Shown here: positions 1 to 5,513 of the stretch, piece after piece
How the letters are laid out: every line of letters begins with the position of its first letter
Position numbering within the stretch: the stretch's first letter is position 1
Notes under the pieces: model-generated
Database searches by the model: none
Seen by the model: the letters and a program-made list of their open reading frames with translations, nothing else
What the model was told of the DNA's origin: nothing
Translations under genes and position numbers: made by a program
Origin: Peptococcaceae bacterium BRH_c23
GTDB taxonomy: Bacteria > Bacillota_B > Desulfitobacteriia > Desulfitobacteriales > Desulfitobacteriaceae
Direction: 5' to 3'
Assembly: GCA_000961805.1 (NCBI GenBank)
Contig: LADV01000294.1
Location: 1-5,666 of the forward strand
DNA: 5,666 nt

Positions 1-693
1 CCATTAAGTTTTTGGAAACTTCTCCTGAATGTAAACATGGGCTCGGTCATGTCCATCGGTGTCTTTATCGTTTCGGGCTTCACAGCCTTGTCAGTTGTTT
101 ATGGGTATCTTGTCTGGTCGAGTGCTGCAGCACAAAAACAGTTAAAGGTTACGTCTGCTAACTCAGAGGTAACCGCTACTTCTGTAGGGAAGGGTCTTCA
201 AGCCTTTCGTAAACCTGTAGCAGTCTTGGGAGTGTTATTTTCGATTGGGACTGCGACCTACACTGGTTTCTTATTATCCGCGGTTACCACCAATAACTTC
301 TGGTACACACCTTTTCTTGGTATTGAGGCGGTTCCATTCTTGCCGATTCTATTTTTAGTGTCTGCTGCTTCGACTGGCTTGGCGGCAACCTTGATTGGAG
401 CGTTTAACTGCGGGGATCTAACAGCCTATAAAAAGGTTGATATGGTTCTAATTATGCTCGAGATAGTTTTAATCTCCATTCTTTATCTATCCGTTGACCC
501 TATTTTCTTTAGTGGAAGTATGGCTGCCCTGTTCTGGTTAGGCGTTGTTGGTGTAGGATTATTAGTACCCTTGTTTTTATCATTCTATGGTATCACAAAG
601 CACAAAAATGTGATTTTACCAGTTTGCGGGATGGTAGTCATTGGGGGATTGAGTTTGCGCTATTTCGTTGTGTATACTGGACAGCTGTTTTAA
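1..693 (+). CDS. nrfD: NrfD/PsrC-family membrane quinol-interacting subunit, C-terminal part (5' end outside window)
   Basis: The reading frame is open from base 1, so the gene starts before the window; the ATG at 37 is an internal Met. The 230 visible residues are very hydrophobic. About six membrane segments can be seen, near residues 15-38, 69-92, 104-132, 146-164, 172-195 and 204-224. The ending (LPVCGMVVIGGLSLRYFVVY followed by TGQ) matches the NrfD/PsrC C-terminal signature, where GG...LRY...Y.GQ closes the last helix. The FLVSAASTGLA helix and the early PLSFWKLL / MSIGVF stretch also fit the family. NrfD-type proteins anchor a [4Fe-4S] ferredoxin-like subunit, often with a molybdopterin enzyme, and exchange electrons with menaquinone. 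Those partners would lie upstream and are not visible. A terminator follows, so it is probably the last gene of its operon and is separate from the Rieske cluster. The substrate (polysulfide, tetrathionate, sulfite or other) cannot be told from this subunit. Family assignment is confident. Confidence 0.9.
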   Translation, partial: PLSFWKLLLNVNMGSVMSIGVFIVSGFTALSVVYGYLVWSSAAAQKQLKVTSANSEVTATSVGKGLQAFRKPVAVLGVLFSIGTATYTGFLLSAVTTNNFWYTPFLGIEAVPFLPILFLVSAASTGLAATLIGAFNCGDLTAYKKVDMVLIMLEIVLISILYLSVDPIFFSGSMAALFWLGVVGVGLLVPLFLSFYGITKHKNVILPVCGMVVIGGLSLRYFVVYTGQLF

Positions 694-734
694 AGTCTTT
701 TCAGGTTAGCTAATATTATATTCCATTCTTACTT

Positions 735-761
735 AAACGGGCTTAGAGCTCGTTTTCTTTT
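735..761 (+). terminator. Factor-independent terminator after the NrfD-like gene
   Basis: The arms AAACGGGCT (735-743) and AGCTCGTTT (747-755) pair over nine positions, with one G-U wobble and a TAG loop. The T-rich run TTTTCTTTT (753-761) follows directly. The hairpin lies 42 bases after the NrfD stop codon. It should separate that operon from the Rieske cluster. The remaining stretch to the Rieske start is A-rich and contains no gene that I can see. Confidence 0.75.
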
Positions 762-810
762 AGAATTAAAGGCATGATTTCACTGCAATAAGTAAAAAGT
801 AAAGAGAAAA

Positions 811-819
811 AGAGGGGTG
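811..819 (+). promoter_or_regulatory. Ribosome binding site that favours the TTG start at 826
   Basis: The purine-rich AGAGGGGTG lies about six bases before the TTG at 826, which is normal spacing. The in-frame GTG at 817 sits inside this same sequence and would have only the weak AAAGAG upstream. I therefore prefer the TTG as the Rieske start. Confidence 0.6.
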
Positions 820-825
820 GACCTT

Positions 826-1254
826 TTGACGATTGATCGGTCACTCTATAGCAGGCGCCAATTCTTAAGCCTGGGGCGAAAAACGTTGTTAGTGCTGGGA
901 TTAGGTTGTCTATACCCTGTCAGTCGCTATTTAAGAGCTAAAGAAAACCTGCTAGCCGAGGCCAGAATCGCCAGTAGTGAGATGCCCTTAAATATTAATT
1001 GGCAGCGACTTGGCCAAACCCGCTTTTGGCTGCGGCAAGGAAAGGATGAACCGGAAGCGATGTGGGCCAGTTGTACTCATTTGGGGTGTGAGGTGAGCTA
1101 CGACCCGGAACAGGATCAGTGGCTTTGCCCCTGCCATGGTAGCCGCTTCAACAGGGATGGTCAGCCTTTATCAGGCCCGGCGGCGAGTCCCTTGGTGCGG
1201 GCGGAAGTGAAGGAGGAAGACGGTTTTTATCGTTTGCACCAAACAGCAGTATAG
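826..1254 (+). CDS. Rieske [2Fe-2S] iron-sulfur protein, Tat-exported, of a menaquinol:cytochrome c oxidoreductase
   Basis: This is the Rieske subunit, which takes one electron from quinol at the outer (Qo) site and passes it to a c-type cytochrome. With the TTG start at 826 the protein is 142 residues; the alternative GTG at 817 adds three. The N-terminus carries a twin-arginine motif, SRRQFL (residues 9-14), followed by a hydrophobic segment (about 19-30). This fits Tat export with the signal kept as a membrane anchor. Box I is CTHLGC (residues 83-88) and box II is CPCHGS (101-106). Expected cluster ligands are C83, H85, C101 and H104, with C88 and C103 forming the disulfide. A GPAASPL loop (about 116-122) corresponds to the family's Pro loop. 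The residue two after the box II Ser is Phe108, where high-potential Rieske proteins have Tyr; this usually lowers the redox potential. It is the first gene of the cluster, upstream of cytochrome b, and equivalent in role to QcrA/PetC. Assignment is very confident; the exact start is less so. Confidence 0.93.
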   Translation: MTIDRSLYSRRQFLSLGRKTLLVLGLGCLYPVSRYLRAKENLLAEARIASSEMPLNINWQRLGQTRFWLRQGKDEPEAMWASCTHLGCEVSYDPEQDQWLCPCHGSRFNRDGQPLSGPAASPLVRAEVKEEDGFYRLHQTAV

Positions 1255-1350
1255 AAGGAAAGATGACTGTAGTATTTAGCTGACGCCCAGGCAGCTGGTC
1301 TTATATGGTAGACAAAATGAGACAGCAGGCAATTCTGAGTGAGGTGGATA

Positions 1351-1355
1351 GGGAG
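1351..1355 (+). promoter_or_regulatory. Ribosome binding site that sets the cytochrome b start at 1362
   Basis: GGGAG lies six bases before the ATG at 1362, with a further GAGGTGG just upstream (1341-1347). The earlier in-frame ATG at 1305 has no purine-rich site at normal distance. Starting at 1362 also gives an N-terminal length close to that of cytochrome b6. Confidence 0.65.
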
Positions 1356-1361
1356 AATTCG

Positions 1362-1988
1362 ATGGGAAAGCAAAGAAACAATTCCTTTACGGGACATATT
1401 CGTCCCCGCCAAATAAAGGCGGGTGCTCTTCGTTTGAGAGCCACATTCTGTTTAGGCGGGTTTTCCTTTTTGGCCTTTATAGTATTAACGATCACCGGTG
1501 TGTTACTCTTGTTCTATTACCAGCCTGGAGATCGGGCTTTTGCTTCGCTAAGTGAGATAGATTCCGTGCTGCCTTACGGGGGATTTACCCGATCCTTACA
1601 TTTCTGGGCAGGCCAGATGATGGTGATCAGTGTTTTTCTGCATATGGTGCGGGTGGTATGGTCGAGGGCTTATCGCCCTTTACGGGAGCTTAATTGGATT
1701 ACGGGGGTAGTGCTTTTTGGCTTGACAGTGATCTTAGATTATTCCGGTTATCTGCTTCGTGGGGGGCAAGAAAGCGGGGCCGCGGCAACCGTTGGCCAAG
1801 CTCTGTTCACCTCCTTACCCGGGGGGCAAGCTTTGGCAACTGTTTTTTTTGGCCAACCTTCGCCTCTCAACGGCAGTACCTTAAATATGTTTGTCTGGCA
1901 TGTTTTTATTTTGCCGGGTGCAGCTGGATTTTTGCAGATGTTTCATTTTTGGCGGATCCGGCGAGGCGGAGGGGTTGGACCTTTGTAA
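1362..1988 (+). CDS. Cytochrome b6-like subunit (N-terminal cytochrome b half) of a Rieske/cytochrome b complex
   Basis: This is the four-helix diheme subunit that carries electrons across the membrane between the two quinone sites. From the ATG at 1362 it is 208 residues, close to cytochrome b6 (about 215-224). An ATG at 1305 would add 19 residues but has no ribosome binding site. The heme b ligands are H80 and H94 in the second helix, and H180 and H195 in the fourth. The 14- and 15-residue spacings equal those of H86/H100 and H187/H202 in b6. Cys30, in FCLGG, aligns with Cys35 of b6 (YCLGG), which binds the additional heme c_i (c_n). Other b6-like stretches are FYYQP near 53-57, RELNWITGVV near 111-120, and a C-terminal RRGGGVGPL that matches the RKQGISGPL end of b6. 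It departs from the family after helix C: the usual GY.LPWDQ reads GYLLRGGQE (129-137). It sits 107 bases after the Rieske gene and 70 before the subunit IV gene. Role equivalent to PetB/QcrB. Confidence 0.93.
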   Translation: MGKQRNNSFTGHIRPRQIKAGALRLRATFCLGGFSFLAFIVLTITGVLLLFYYQPGDRAFASLSEIDSVLPYGGFTRSLHFWAGQMMVISVFLHMVRVVWSRAYRPLRELNWITGVVLFGLTVILDYSGYLLRGGQESGAAATVGQALFTSLPGGQALATVFFGQPSPLNGSTLNMFVWHVFILPGAAGFLQMFHFWRIRRGGGVGPL

Positions 1989-2058
1989 GGAAACCTCTGT
2001 ATTCGGAGAAGAGCTTAGGGTAATAAAAGAGCGCCTTGTGGATGTGAGGTGAGAATAC

Positions 2059-2472
2059 ATGGACCCAATAGAAAGCGACGGGCTTCAAATACCAGAAAAA
2101 GTTGAGTACAGCGAACGTCAGGAAAAAGTACCCTTGATTGAGTTGCAGGTGAGAGAATACATTGGCACTTTTCTTTGGTTGGGCCTTTTATTTGCGTTAA
2201 CTGCTGGCCTGAAAGTCCCTTTGGATAGCTCGCCAAAGGCTGCAGGGGTAAGCATATCCAAAGCCCCCTGGGTATTTGGCGCAATCCAATGGTTGTTACA
2301 ACGGTACCCGGCGTGGCTAAGCGGGTGGGTTCTACCTCTGCTGTCTATGGCAATGCTCTTAACCCTGCCTTGGTGGGGACAAAAAGTGGGCAAGAGGAGG
2401 GCTTGGATAATTTTCCTGATCCTGAGTTCGGTTTGGGTAGGATTAACTTTCTTATATATGTTTATGGGGTGA
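2059..2472 (+). CDS. Subunit IV-like protein (C-terminal cytochrome b half) with a divergent PEWY motif
   Basis: This 137-residue protein has three predicted membrane helices (about 35-53, 86-105 and 114-136). That is the layout of subunit IV of b6f-type complexes, the PetD equivalent, which completes the quinol-oxidation pocket next to the b6-like subunit. The ATG at 2059 is preceded by AGGTGAG at good spacing. Identification rests on size, helix layout, position right after the b6-like gene, and a loop reading KAPWVF (68-73). That loop aligns with PEWY of cytochrome b, and more closely with the KAPWYF version that I recall from bacterial split cytochromes b. The acidic residue and the Tyr of the motif are both missing, and no acidic residue follows up to the C-terminus. 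The first 34 residues are polar and probably face the cytoplasm. The gene ends 16 bases before the multiheme cytochrome start, so the two are almost certainly co-transcribed. Without its context this protein would be hard to recognise. Confidence 0.8.
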   Translation: MDPIESDGLQIPEKVEYSERQEKVPLIELQVREYIGTFLWLGLLFALTAGLKVPLDSSPKAAGVSISKAPWVFGAIQWLLQRYPAWLSGWVLPLLSMAMLLTLPWWGQKVGKRRAWIIFLILSSVWVGLTFLYMFMG

Positions 2473-2488
2473 AGGAGGATTTTCCAGC

Positions 2489-3958
2489 ATGACCAAGGGA
2501 TCGCACTTAATAGTACTTTTGGGGTTAGCAATTATCTTTTGCTTCGCTATGGTTTCCTTAGCGGTCGATTCCTTTCGCTCTTCCCCTTGGCAGGACTGGC
2601 AAACAAAATATTATAAAGCGCAGATTGAAGAACTTCAGGGGGCTATGTCTACAGCTCAAGGGGAAGGGGAAGAGCAAGTAAAGAAATTAGAACAGGAAAT
2701 TACAGAGTGGCAGGTTAAGAAGCCAGCTCTGCAGGAGATACGTTTATCAAACGGTCGCCTTGAACGTTGCACCACTTGTCATATGGGGATTGAAGAAATT
2801 TCAGCATCTCATCCCAGGGATAGTCTGGGGTGTACAGTTTGTCACGGTGGGAATGCCTTGTCCGTGGATGAGCAGACTGCCCATGAGGGGATGTATGGCG
2901 GGGGACACCCTGGTCAGTTTGAGGTGGCCCGCTTAAGTTGTGGAGGTACTTCGGAAGTTGGACAATGTCATAGTGGAAATCGGCAAGAGGCTGATAATCA
3001 GGTGGATTTACTGACCACTGCCTTAATGGCCAGTAAAGGGGGGGAACTCTCTATGACCAGGTATATGCACGGGCTGGACATCCCGCCACGGGTGCTGCTG
3101 AAACCTGGGGAGACCGCTGCTGATTTTCCAGCCCCTTTTAACCATCGTGGGGAAGAGCCGAAATTCCAGCAGAACTGTTTGGCCGTTTGCCACCTGACTG
3201 GGGGAGAACTACCGGGGCAAGAAGTCCAGGCCAACGGGTGTGAGAGCTGTCATGTGCTAAGTAATTCACAGCACACCTATGAGGGAAAGGATGTTACGAT
3301 CCCCAAGTCAAAGCCAGGTTATGGGATATCCCACTCTCTGACCGTGCAAATTCCCTACACTCAGTGTAATCAATGTCATAATCAGGGGGATTATAAAGTC
3401 GATACGATGGATTTTATTCCTCGCCCTGATATAGAGCGGGTTAAGGCTTCCCCACCCCCGGACAAGGAGAGCTTGGAGACCCGATGGCAGAATGTCTATT
3501 CCCCGGGATTGGTCTTTACTAAATGTGAAGTCAATTTGGACTGCATAGACTGCCATACCCGCCAGGAGACCATGGGAGATGGGGAGATGTACTACTCTGA
3601 ATGGAATGCGTTGAAAATCCAATGTCGGGATTGCCATGGAAGTACGCTTAGTAAGCCTATTGAGTGGAAAATAACGGACAAATCCGACATGGCTTGGGTG
3701 GAAGCCCGCATCAATCCAGTCTTTCCCCCTCTCGAAATGGGGGATGTGGTTCTGAAGACGGCCAAGGGCGAGGAATTAGCTTACGTCCGTCAGGAAGATG
3801 GTAAATGGTTCAGTTACCGTAAAACGAATGGAGAAAAATATCTAATTCCACAGGTTCTAGACAGTCAATGCCGCCAGGACCCGGATAAACAGTCTTCCGA
3901 TGATTGCCATAAATGCCATGATGTGTCGAAGGATAAACCTTCCTCGGGGGGAGAGTGA
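2489..3958 (+). CDS. Membrane-anchored multiheme c-type cytochrome of the Rieske/cytochrome b cluster
   Basis: A 489-residue cytochrome c, probably anchored at the outer face of the membrane and taking electrons from the Rieske protein. The start ATG has AGGAGG (2473-2478) ten bases upstream. An uncleaved signal/anchor helix spans about residues 7-27. A charged, Glu/Lys-rich stretch likely to form a coiled coil follows (about 40-80). Seven canonical CXXCH heme sites are visible: CTTCH (94), CTVCH (115), CESCH (251), CNQCH (293), CIDCH (352), CRDCH (379) and CHKCH (473). Two unusual sites are likely: C151...C160-H161 with eight intervening residues, and CLAVCH (230) with three. This gives seven to nine hemes. 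C461, twelve residues before C473-H474, is a further odd spacing that overlaps the last canonical site. The 94-161 block (heme, heme, then Cys-Gly-type heme) resembles multiheme cytochromes of anaerobic respiratory chains. The gene replaces the cytochrome c1/f or diheme cytochrome found in other complexes. Its downstream partner is unknown. No cytochrome c maturation gene lies in the window. Confidence 0.92.
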   Translation: MTKGSHLIVLLGLAIIFCFAMVSLAVDSFRSSPWQDWQTKYYKAQIEELQGAMSTAQGEGEEQVKKLEQEITEWQVKKPALQEIRLSNGRLERCTTCHMGIEEISASHPRDSLGCTVCHGGNALSVDEQTAHEGMYGGGHPGQFEVARLSCGGTSEVGQCHSGNRQEADNQVDLLTTALMASKGGELSMTRYMHGLDIPPRVLLKPGETAADFPAPFNHRGEEPKFQQNCLAVCHLTGGELPGQEVQANGCESCHVLSNSQHTYEGKDVTIPKSKPGYGISHSLTVQIPYTQCNQCHNQGDYKVDTMDFIPRPDIERVKASPPPDKESLETRWQNVYSPGLVFTKCEVNLDCIDCHTRQETMGDGEMYYSEWNALKIQCRDCHGSTLSKPIEWKITDKSDMAWVEARINPVFPPLEMGDVVLKTAKGEELAYVRQEDGKWFSYRKTNGEKYLIPQVLDSQCRQDPDKQSSDDCHKCHDVSKDKPSSGGE

Positions 3959-3982
3959 ACACGTCAACGAAGGTTAAAGTGA

Positions 3983-4011
3983 TTGAATTCTCAAGTGCTT
4001 GGCTATACAAT
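3983..4011 (+). promoter_or_regulatory. Predicted sigma-A-type promoter of the LysR regulator gene
   Basis: TTGAAT (3983-3988) and TACAAT (4006-4011) are 17 bases apart, matching the vegetative consensus at four of six and five of six positions. Transcription would begin near 4018. That places the ATG at 4020 at the very 5' end of the message and supports the TTG at 4062 as the real start. The -35 box lies within TTGAATTCTCAA, which has short inverted arms (TTGA/TCAA). This could be part of a self-regulation site, but that is speculative. Confidence 0.55.
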
Positions 4012-4043
4012 ATTAATATATGCTTAATATCCTTAGAAACTTA

Positions 4044-4053
4044 GAGGATGGTG
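4044..4053 (+). promoter_or_regulatory. Ribosome binding site that favours the TTG start at 4062
   Basis: GAGGATGGTG ends eight bases before the TTG at 4062. The only upstream in-frame ATG (4020) follows an AT-rich stretch with no such site. LysR proteins commonly begin close to a [ML]xxxQLxxF motif, and the TTG gives exactly this (MDSNQLKIF). Confidence 0.6.
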
Positions 4054-4061
4054 AAATTAGA

Positions 4062-4961
4062 TTGGATAGTAACCAACTCAAGATCTTTTGCATGGTAACG
4101 CGCCAGCAAAGTTTTTCTAAAGCAGCGAAATTGTTGCATATGAGCCAACCGGCCGTTAGCACACACGTTAAAAACTTAGAAGAATTCTACCAAGGGCAAT
4201 TGTTTGCCCGGACTCCACAGGGGGTGACGCTGACCAAGGCTGGCGAAGTCTTTTATAACTATGCCCAAAAAATCCTTGACCTTCAAGACGAAATGGAACA
4301 GCATATCGAAACTGTCTTCAAGCATGAAAACAATCAAGTCGTGGTTGGGGCAAGTACTACCATTGGAAATGTCTCTCTTCCTTGCTCGATCTATTTGTTT
4401 AAAGAACAATATCCAGAGGTCGAACTTTGTTTAAATATCGCCAATGCTGAAGAGGTTCTGAGTATGGTTATGTCGGATGTCGTTGATATCGGGGTTGTGG
4501 AAGGAGATACAGAGTCTTCTACACTTAAATCCCTGCATGTTACTTCGGACGAATTAGTGCTGATTGTCCCTCCCCAGCATCCCGTTAAAGATGTTATATC
4601 CCTGCAAGACTTCTTGAAACATCCGCTAATTATGCGAGAGGACGGATCAGGCACACGAAAGATTTTGGCAACGGCTTTAGCCCGGCATGGCTATTCGGTG
4701 AATCAGCTGAACGTGATTACCGAGATGAAGAATATCTATGCCATCAAATCTGCCGTTGAGGCTGGGTTAGGTGGATCGGTTATGCCGTTACTGGCGGTTC
4801 GCAAAGAAGCTTACACGGGGACTCTTAAAGTTCTCAGAATTATCGATATGGATATGCCTCTTATCTTTAATATTGTTTATCCGAATAATCGCCCACTTAC
4901 GACTAAGGCAAAGCTGTTTATTAAATTCCTCACCAATCCTGAAGAAAGCTGTCTGTGTTAA
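4062..4961 (+). CDS. LysR-family transcriptional regulator
   Basis: With the TTG start at 4062 this is a 299-residue protein, the usual LysR length. The ATG at 4020 would add 14 residues without a ribosome binding site. The N-terminal winged helix-turn-helix (about residues 3-62) is clear: SFSKAAKLLHMSQPAVSTHV, followed by a linker helix to about 85. The effector-binding part (about 92-292) has two hallmarks, GASTTIG (96-102) and EDGSGTR (193-199). These occur in regulators of the CysL/CbbR-like branch, where such Ser/Thr-rich loops line the pocket for a small anionic ligand. The C-terminus ends in CLC. The upstream gap to the multiheme cytochrome is 103 bases and holds a predicted promoter but no clear terminator, so some read-through from the cytochrome operon is possible. 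Targets are unknown: either the Rieske cluster or the convergent YedE/TusA genes is a reasonable guess. Family is certain; ligand and targets are not. Confidence 0.92.
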   Translation: MDSNQLKIFCMVTRQQSFSKAAKLLHMSQPAVSTHVKNLEEFYQGQLFARTPQGVTLTKAGEVFYNYAQKILDLQDEMEQHIETVFKHENNQVVVGASTTIGNVSLPCSIYLFKEQYPEVELCLNIANAEEVLSMVMSDVVDIGVVEGDTESSTLKSLHVTSDELVLIVPPQHPVKDVISLQDFLKHPLIMREDGSGTRKILATALARHGYSVNQLNVITEMKNIYAIKSAVEAGLGGSVMPLLAVRKEAYTGTLKVLRIIDMDMPLIFNIVYPNNRPLTTKAKLFIKFLTNPEESCLC

Positions 4962-4977
4962 CTGTTAGCATAGTACA

Positions 4978-5013
4978 AATGTAAAGAGACAGCGTGAGCT
5001 GTGTCTTTACATT
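4978..5013. terminator. Hairpin between convergent genes, likely two-way terminator
   Basis: Arms of 16 bases (4978-4993 and 4998-5013) pair with a single mismatch around a GTGA loop. The structure begins 16 bases after the LysR stop codon and overlaps the last codons and stop of the minus-strand YedE-like gene. No long T-run follows on either strand (AAATATTTTA on plus, TTGTACT on minus). It is therefore a strong hairpin with only a modest terminator tail, and could also act as a 3'-end stabiliser. Confidence 0.65.
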
Positions 5014-5498
5014 AAATATTTTAGGAGAAGTTTTGACCCTAGCCAAGCTCCCAAAAAGACTGCGATTGCGAAAATCCATCCGGTCAGAGAACTAGAAGCA
5101 ATTCCGTTCAACAGGGCGCCTACATTGCAACCATAAGCAATTCGTGCTCCGTATCCCATGAGCAGTCCACCGATTAAAGCAGAAAAAAAGAACTTTTTAT
5201 CACGAATGGGCCGAAAGCGAACCTGCGAAGCGACCAAGGTTGCCCAAAAAGCACCCAGCAACAACCCGAAGTTCAAATAGGTTCCCGAGGCAGCCATTAA
5301 TTCCTCAAATGTAAAGCCTCGGTCAGTAAGAATACCAAGATTAGTACCGATCCATTCCGCCCAAATTTCAATGTTTAAAGTAACTCCCCATGGTTGACCC
5401 CTCACGATTAGCACAAGTATATTGAGCAGACCTAAAATAATCGCCCCTATCCAATAAGCCCAAGGACCATGGATGATTGTCTCTAAAGTCTTTCTCAT
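5007..5498 (-). CDS. YeeE/YedE-family sulfur (thiosulfate) transporter-like membrane protein, half-size
   Basis: A 163-residue membrane protein with about four or five hydrophobic segments (about 15-33, 72-92, 102-118, 120-136 and 138-160). The conserved signature of the YeeE/YedE family is visible as GYGARIAYGCNVGALLNGI (115-133), with Cys124 in the GCN.G core. In the characterised thiosulfate transporter TsuA/YeeE, conserved cysteines in the pore relay the substrate. GQPWG (34-38) is also typical. Full-length members have about 330-400 residues built from two repeats; this one has a single repeat, so it likely pairs with itself or with a second half-size gene outside the window. The ATG at 5498 has a weak purine-rich stretch upstream. 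The TusA-like gene ends 15 bases before it on the same strand, so the two form an operon, a common pairing for uptake and transfer of sulfur (or, for YedE/YedF, possibly selenium). Family is confident; the actual substrate is not shown by the sequence. Confidence 0.88.
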   Translation of the reverse strand: MRKTLETIIHGPWAYWIGAIILGLLNILVLIVRGQPWGVTLNIEIWAEWIGTNLGILTDRGFTFEELMAASGTYLNFGLLLGAFWATLVASQVRFRPIRDKKFFFSALIGGLLMGYGARIAYGCNVGALLNGIASSSLTGWIFAIAVFLGAWLGSKLLLKYLM

Positions 5499-5513
5499 CG
5501 CTTCACACTCTCT

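Noticed and set aside
762..816. Promoter for the Rieske cluster in the A-rich stretch after the terminator
   Set aside because: No pair of -35 and -10 boxes with proper spacing could be found by eye. A promoter is expected here but cannot be placed.
1263..1283. Six-codon open frame (ATG to TGA) right after the Rieske gene, with AAGGAAAG upstream and in frame with cytochrome b
   Set aside because: Too short to call a gene. The cytochrome b N-terminus fits a start at 1362, so this is probably chance or, at most, a leader of unknown role.
1305..1361. N-terminal extension of the cytochrome b subunit from the ATG at 1305
   Set aside because: No ribosome binding site at 1305, a good one before 1362, and the extension has no counterpart in cytochrome b6.
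1754..1830. Two copies of GGGGGGCAAG in the cytochrome b gene (near 1761 and 1820)
   Set aside because: Both encode Gly-Gly-Gln in the reading frame and are too short to be a mobile or regulatory repeat.
1694..2023. Plus-strand open frame of 109 codons overlapping the cytochrome b gene
   Set aside because: It lies in another frame of a clearly coding gene, has no ribosome binding site, and shows no recognisable family pattern.
2118..2531. Minus-strand open frame of 137 codons opposite the subunit IV gene
   Set aside because: Shadow of the plus-strand gene. The plus-strand product has clear membrane helices, a good ribosome binding site and operon position; the minus-strand product has none.
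3928..3942. Short inverted repeat GAAGG...CCTTC near the end of the multiheme cytochrome gene as a possible terminator
   Set aside because: Only five base pairs, within the coding region, and no T-run follows.
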